Positions 63,189-64,000 of a DNA stretch of 64,000 nucleotides are shown here, piece after piece. The DNA comes from Bacteroides eggerthii. GTDB lineage: Bacteria; Bacteroidota; Bacteroidia; Bacteroidales; Bacteroidaceae. The notes under the pieces were generated by a model. It did no database searches. It was given only the letters and a program-made list of their open reading frames with translations, and was not told the origin of the DNA. Every line of letters starts with the position of its first letter. Position 1 is the first letter of the stretch. The position numbers and the translations under genes were made by a program. Where the stretch lies: contig NZ_CP102258.1 in NCBI RefSeq assembly GCF_025146565.1, positions 3,566,001 through 3,630,000 on the forward strand, given 5' to 3'.

Positions 63189-64000
63189 ATGAGTAAGAAC
63201 CTTTTTCTAAGTATTTGCCTAGGGATATGCTCTCTTCCGGCAATGGCACAAAATCCTATTGTGCAGACCATGTACACTGCCGACCCGGCACCGCTGGTAC
63301 ACAACGACGTACTTTATCTCTATACCAGTCACGATGAAGATGCATCCACCTGGTTTGTTATGAACGACTGGAAACTATACACCACTACCGACATGGTGAA
63401 CTGGACCGATCATGGCGCTGTACTCTCCTACAAGACGTTCAGTTGGGCAAAAGGAGACGCTTGGGCCATGCAATGTGTGGAAAGAGATGGGAAATTCTAT
63501 GCGTACGTACCCGTAACATCACGCGCAACCAATAGCGCTGCAATTGGCGTAGCAGTATCCGACAGTCCTTACGGACCTTTTATCGACCCATTGGGAAAGC
63601 CGTTAGTGCAAAGTAAGAAAGGAGATATTGACCCTACCGTATTCATTGATGATGATGGACAGGCATATCTTTACTGGGGAAATCCATTCTGCTATTACGT
63701 AAAGTTGAATGAAGATATGATCTCTTATGAAGGAGATATCGTACGCGTTCCAATGACGGAAGAAGCATTTGGCAAACGGGAAGGCAACATAAAAGAACGA
63801 CCGACATTATATGAAGAGGGACCTTGGCTGTATAAACGCAATGACCTTTATTATTTACTGTGGGCAGGCGGCCCTATTTCCGAGCATCTTGGCTATTCAA
63901 CCAGCAAAAGCCCTCTCGGTCCCTGGAAATACGGTGGAGTGCTTATGCCTACGGAAGGGAGAAGTTTCACCAACCACCCCGGAATTGTGGACTATAAAGG
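63189..64000 (+). CDS. GH43 (subfamily 1-like) glycosidase, 3' end outside window
   Basis: From ATG 63189, 270 codons are visible before the right edge. Signal peptide ending AMAQ. It has [36 protein letters not shown] and [20 protein letters not shown], the same Asp/Asp/Glu set as the preceding enzyme, followed by [11 protein letters not shown]. It is a tandem duplicate of the 61.8 kb gene, 22 bp after its stop, and shares the operon. Whether it also has a CBM6 cannot be seen. Confidence 0.9.
   Translation, partial: MSKNLFLSICLGICSLPAMAQNPIVQTMYTADPAPLVHNDVLYLYTSHDEDASTWFVMNDWKLYTTTDMVNWTDHGAVLSYKTFSWAKGDAWAMQCVERDGKFYAYVPVTSRATNSAAIGVAVSDSPYGPFIDPLGKPLVQSKKGDIDPTVFIDDDGQAYLYWGNPFCYYVKLNEDMISYEGDIVRVPMTEEAFGKREGNIKERPTLYEEGPWLYKRNDLYYLLWAGGPISEHLGYSTSKSPLGPWKYGGVLMPTEGRSFTNHPGIVDYK

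Noticed and set aside
1..64000. CRISPR arrays, retron or diversity-generating retroelement
   Set aside because: No regularly spaced repeats of 25-40 bp, no Cas proteins and no reverse transcriptase motif (YxDD) were found in any frame.

Overview
The window is a stretch of Bacteroides chromosome. The evidence is a SusC/SusD pair, a hybrid two-component system (HTCS), fimbrillin-like lipoproteins, BACON and BspA-type leucine-rich-repeat proteins, and repeated -7 boxes of the Bacteroides form TAnnTTTG. A gut, plant-glycan-degrading species is likely (B. ovatus/xylanisolvens-like), but the species cannot be fixed from the sequence alone.

Layout. (1) 1-4.75 kb is housekeeping DNA on the minus strand: a tandem-ATPase ABC protein cut by the window edge, then DUF4286 - ruvC - type I pullulanase. 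(2) At 4833-4909 lies tRNA-Ala(GGC). Its 3' half is the attachment site of a genomic island of about 41 kb that ends at a second 24-bp core copy at 45884-45907. (3) The island begins with a tyrosine integrase, a HEPN/Abi-type gene and an IS5-family insertion. A plus-strand module (9.1-17.9 kb) follows with DUF3871, a Zn-peptidase, a serine recombinase and several unknown proteins. (4) 18.6-28.5 kb is a polysaccharide utilisation locus (SusC, SusD, GH115 and GH67 alpha-glucuronidases) for glucuronoxylan side chains. It is bracketed by remnants of IS66-type elements in the same orientation. (5) 29.5-45.4 kb is a second accessory block: cytoplasm-type BACON protein genes and a beta-propeller lipoprotein, a P-loop ATPase, a VirE_N/BT4734-like replication protein, an Rpn-type nuclease, and a minus-strand cluster built around a ParB-like/radical-SAM fusion. 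No conjugation or capsid genes are visible. (6) Beyond attR lies an N-terminal remnant of another integrase, so the tRNA locus has been used before. (7) 47-64 kb looks like resident genome: two fimbrillin-like lipoproteins, an SLC13 transporter, an M48 peptidase, an HTCS, a kinase-less membrane-bound AraC regulator, and three tandem GH43 genes, the last cut by the right edge.

How the parts work together. The integrase and att sites move the island. The P-loop ATPase and VirE_N protein, with the structured DNA between them, are the best candidates for a replication module. The GH115/GH67 locus is metabolic cargo that would let the host take up and debranch acidic xylo-oligosaccharides. The GH43 cluster at the right end probably attacks arabinoxylan-type oligosaccharides under the two adjacent sensor regulators.

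The most unusual items are: the two copies of the tRNA 3' half, which differ by compensatory T-stem changes, so the tRNA is probably chimeric; the ParB-radical SAM fusion and its neighbours; the IS66 brackets around the PUL; several strong unassigned RNA or DNA secondary structures; and a perfect 20-bp inverted repeat carrying two facing promoters at 51.9 kb.
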